Part shown: in pieces, positions 31,605 to 33,362 of the stretch
Numbering within the stretch: the first letter of the stretch is position 1
Layout: every line of letters begins with the position of its first letter
NCBI GenBank assembly: GCA_016463225.1
Contig: JAEMRT010000005.1
Span: 1-33,362 of the forward strand
Origin: Sphingopyxis sp.
Lineage (GTDB): Bacteria > Pseudomonadota > Alphaproteobacteria > Sphingomonadales > Sphingomonadaceae
DNA length: 33,362 bases
Reading direction: 5' to 3'
The notes under the pieces: model-generated
What the model saw: only the letters and a program-made list of their open reading frames with translations
The model's database searches: none
What the model was told of the DNA's origin: nothing
Program-made: the position numbers and the translations under genes

Positions 31605-32714
31605 TCACAACCGCGCCTTTGGTTTCGAGAACGCGAGTGGCGGCACGGACGCATATTCGCGCTCGAACCCGTCGAAGATCGGCGCGGGGGCAGGCATGTT
31701 TATCGGGCCGTTCGGCGTGTCGACGGCAATCCGGCGAAGATGAGGGTGCGATGCGAGGCCTTCCATGTCATTGATGCTGGCAAAGGCAATCTCGGCGCGA
31801 GCAAGCGCCTCGGCCGCATCCTCGAAGGATCGCTCGGTGAAGGCCGCGGCGACCAGGCGGTCGGTGTCGTTGCGATTTTTTACCCTCTCGACGTTCGAGG
31901 CAAAGCGTGGATCGTCTCCAAGGCGCGGGTCGCCAAGAAATGTGTCCGCCAGCTTCCGCCACTCCCGGTCGCTTTGCACCGATATGAGAATTTCGCCGCC
32001 GCCCTTGCAGGTGAAAACGCCATAAGGTGCTATCGAGGGGTGGACCATGCCGAGGCGCTTCGGCGTGTGGCCGCCTTCGTGATTCAGAAGCGGCACTGTC
32101 AGCCAATCTGCCATGACGTCGAACATTGAGATGGAAATATGGGCCGCCTTGCCAGTTACACTGCGCTGGATCAGGGCTTCGAGAATTGCGGCATGCGCCG
32201 TGGCGCCGGTTGCGATATCAACGATAGAAATGCCGACTCTTGCTGGTGCCTCGGGCCCTCCACTAATGGAACAAAGCCCGGACTCCGCTTGTATCAGCAG
32301 GTCATAGGCCTTGCGATCGGCCATCGGCCCGGTCTCGCCATAACCCGAAATGGAGCAAGTGATCAGGCGCGGCCAGTCACGCGCTATGCAGTCGGGTCCG
32401 AAGCCAAGGCGCGCCAACGCACCGGGCTTGAGATTCTGGACAAGCACGTCGGCCTCATCTAGCAAGGCGGCAAGTCTCTCCTTGCCGCCGGGCTGGGTCA
32501 AATCGACGATGAGGCTTTCCTTGCCGCGGTTGAGCCAAACGAAATAGCTCGACTGCCCGTTGGCTGCCTGATCATAGCCGCGTGCGAAGTCGCCCTCCGG
32601 CCGCTCGACCTTGATCACCCGTGCACCCGCGTCTGCAAGGCGCGATGTAGCGAAGGGCGCAGCGACCGCCTGCTCGATCGCCACGACGGTAATACCTTGC
32701 AAGGGCAACGCCAT
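31605..32714 (-). CDS. Family III CoA-transferase (CaiB/BaiF)
   Basis: A 369-residue CaiB/BaiF family protein. N-terminal signature is LPLQGITVVAIEQAVAAPFATSRLADAGARVIKVERPEGD; then FVWLNRGKESLIVDL, LVQNLKPGALARLGFG, and the catalytic Asp in KAYDLLIQAESG (D138). Such enzymes move CoA between carboxylic acids via a mixed anhydride. It is slightly shorter than the usual 390-410 residues. The ATG overlaps the stop of the upstream acyl-CoA dehydrogenase (ATGA), so the two act in the same CoA-dependent catabolic pathway. Substrate unknown. Its 3' end lies beside the disrupted region at about 31.4-31.6 kb. Confidence 0.92.
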   Translation of the reverse strand: MALPLQGITVVAIEQAVAAPFATSRLADAGARVIKVERPEGDFARGYDQAANGQSSYFVWLNRGKESLIVDLTQPGGKERLAALLDEADVLVQNLKPGALARLGFGPDCIARDWPRLITCSISGYGETGPMADRKAYDLLIQAESGLCSISGGPEAPARVGISIVDIATGATAHAAILEALIQRSVTGKAAHISISMFDVMADWLTVPLLNHEGGHTPKRLGMVHPSIAPYGVFTCKGGGEILISVQSDREWRKLADTFLGDPRLGDDPRFASNVERVKNRNDTDRLVAAAFTERSFEDAAEALARAEIAFASINDMEGLASHPHLRRIAVDTPNGPINMPAPAPIFDGFEREYASVPPLAFSKPKARL

Positions 32715-33362
32715 CAGAAGCTCCTCGGCAAACCGAGGATATGCTCGGCGACATAGGCGAAGATCAGATTGGTCGAGATCGGCGCCACCTGGTACAGGCG
32801 GGTTTCGCGAAACTTTCGTTCGATGTCATATTCGCAGGCGAAGCCGAAACCGCCGTGAAACTGGATGCAGGCATTGGCCGCTTCCCAGCTTGCCTTTGCG
32901 GCAAGATATTTCGCCATATTGGCCTGACCGCCGCATTCCAGCCCGGCGTCGTAACGCCGACATGCCTCGAACCGCATCAGATTGGCTGCCTCTACTTCGA
33001 TATATGTTTCGGCAATGGGGAACTGGACGCCTTGGTTCTGGCCGATGGGGCGCCCGAACACCACGCGCTCTTTCGTGTAATCCACGACCTTGTCGATGAA
33101 CCAATAGCCGTCGCCGATACATTCGGCGGCGATCAGGGCTCTCTCGGCATTGAGGCCGGTCAGGATATATTTGAACCCTTCCCCCTCTTCCCCGATCAGA
33201 TTTTCCTCTGGAATTTCAAGATTATCGAAGAAAAGTTCGTTCGTCTCATGATTGACCATGTTCGGGATCGGGCGAACCTCCATGCCGCTTTTCACCGCTT
33301 CGCGGATATCGACGAGGAAGATCGAAAGACCTTTTGATTTCTTCTGCACCTCACCGATCGGC
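32714..33362 (-). CDS. Acyl-CoA dehydrogenase (C-terminal part, runs off the window)
   Basis: The C-terminal 215 residues of an acyl-CoA dehydrogenase; the frame is open to the window edge, so the N-terminus is missing. Signatures are FFDNLEIPEENLIGEEGEGFKYI in the middle beta domain, then the C-terminal helical domain VVDYTKERVVFGRPIGQNQG, AKASWEAANACIQFHGGFGFA and YDIERKFRETRLY. Where many members have YEGT with the catalytic Glu, this one reads RLYQVAPISTNLI, so the catalytic base is probably elsewhere, as in some subfamilies. FAD-dependent oxidation of acyl-CoA to enoyl-CoA. Coupled with the downstream CoA-transferase by a 4-nt overlap. Confidence 0.92.
   Translation of the reverse strand, partial: PIGEVQKKSKGLSIFLVDIREAVKSGMEVRPIPNMVNHETNELFFDNLEIPEENLIGEEGEGFKYILTGLNAERALIAAECIGDGYWFIDKVVDYTKERVVFGRPIGQNQGVQFPIAETYIEVEAANLMRFEACRRYDAGLECGGQANMAKYLAAKASWEAANACIQFHGGFGFACEYDIERKFRETRLYQVAPISTNLIFAYVAEHILGLPRSF

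Noticed and set aside
1..33362. CRISPR arrays, tRNA or rRNA genes, intact transposase genes
   Set aside because: None seen by reading: no regularly spaced repeats, no cloverleaf-like segments with CCA-type ends, and no DDE or recombinase motifs in the translated frames.

Overview
The window is about 33.4 kb of high-GC DNA. It looks like an alphaproteobacterial chromosome, most likely a sphingomonad such as Sphingopyxis or a relative. The basis is GC-rich third codon positions, a TonB receptor, an alginate-export-type porin, a short RlpA without SPOR domain, and many GTG/TTG starts. This placement is inference; no rRNA or tRNA was seen.

Layout. (1) 66-2819 holds ordinary chromosomal genes: a translationally coupled VOC / ArsR / SRPBCC operon (minus), glutaminase (plus) and an RlpA-like protein (minus). 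(2) About 2.9 kb to 21.7 kb is an accessory block that reads as a defence island, entered through an AT-rich, gene-poor stretch (2.82-3.64 kb) with a broken small reading frame. Minus-strand genes 11342-3644 encode a DUF4238 protein, an unknown protein with an in-frame amber codon near its end, a possible 34-aa hydrophobic peptide, a 1339-aa STAND NTPase with a PD-(D/E)XK-like C-terminus, and a DUF4143-type ATPase with a degenerate P-loop. Plus-strand genes 11735-16454 encode a zinc-ribbon plus restriction-endonuclease-like protein, a protein with a PIN-like N-terminus, and an ApeA-like HEPN protein. Then, on the minus strand, come ApeA (HEPN) and the ATPase/subtilase pair IetA-IetS. ApeA and IetAS are known anti-phage families. 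The two other gene clusters are candidate undescribed systems.

(3) 21.9-25.8 kb returns to envelope and metal functions: an alginate-export-family porin, and a TonB receptor followed by a CadR/ZntR-like MerR regulator with MerR-type dyads before both genes. (4) 26.1-30.6 kb has an HU protein, a small lipoprotein, small membrane proteins (one DUF1097), two SDR oxidoreductases and a divergent LysR regulator. (5) 30.6-31.6 kb is a disrupted, AT-rich stretch with short direct and inverted repeats and a truncated exported-protein gene. (6) 31.6 kb to the end carries a coupled family III CoA-transferase and a partial acyl-CoA dehydrogenase.

Points most worth checking are a 10-G tract inside the STAND gene that could act as a phase-variation switch, four alternating inverted half-sites upstream of that gene, and the amber codon before a coding-like extension in the neighbouring unknown gene.
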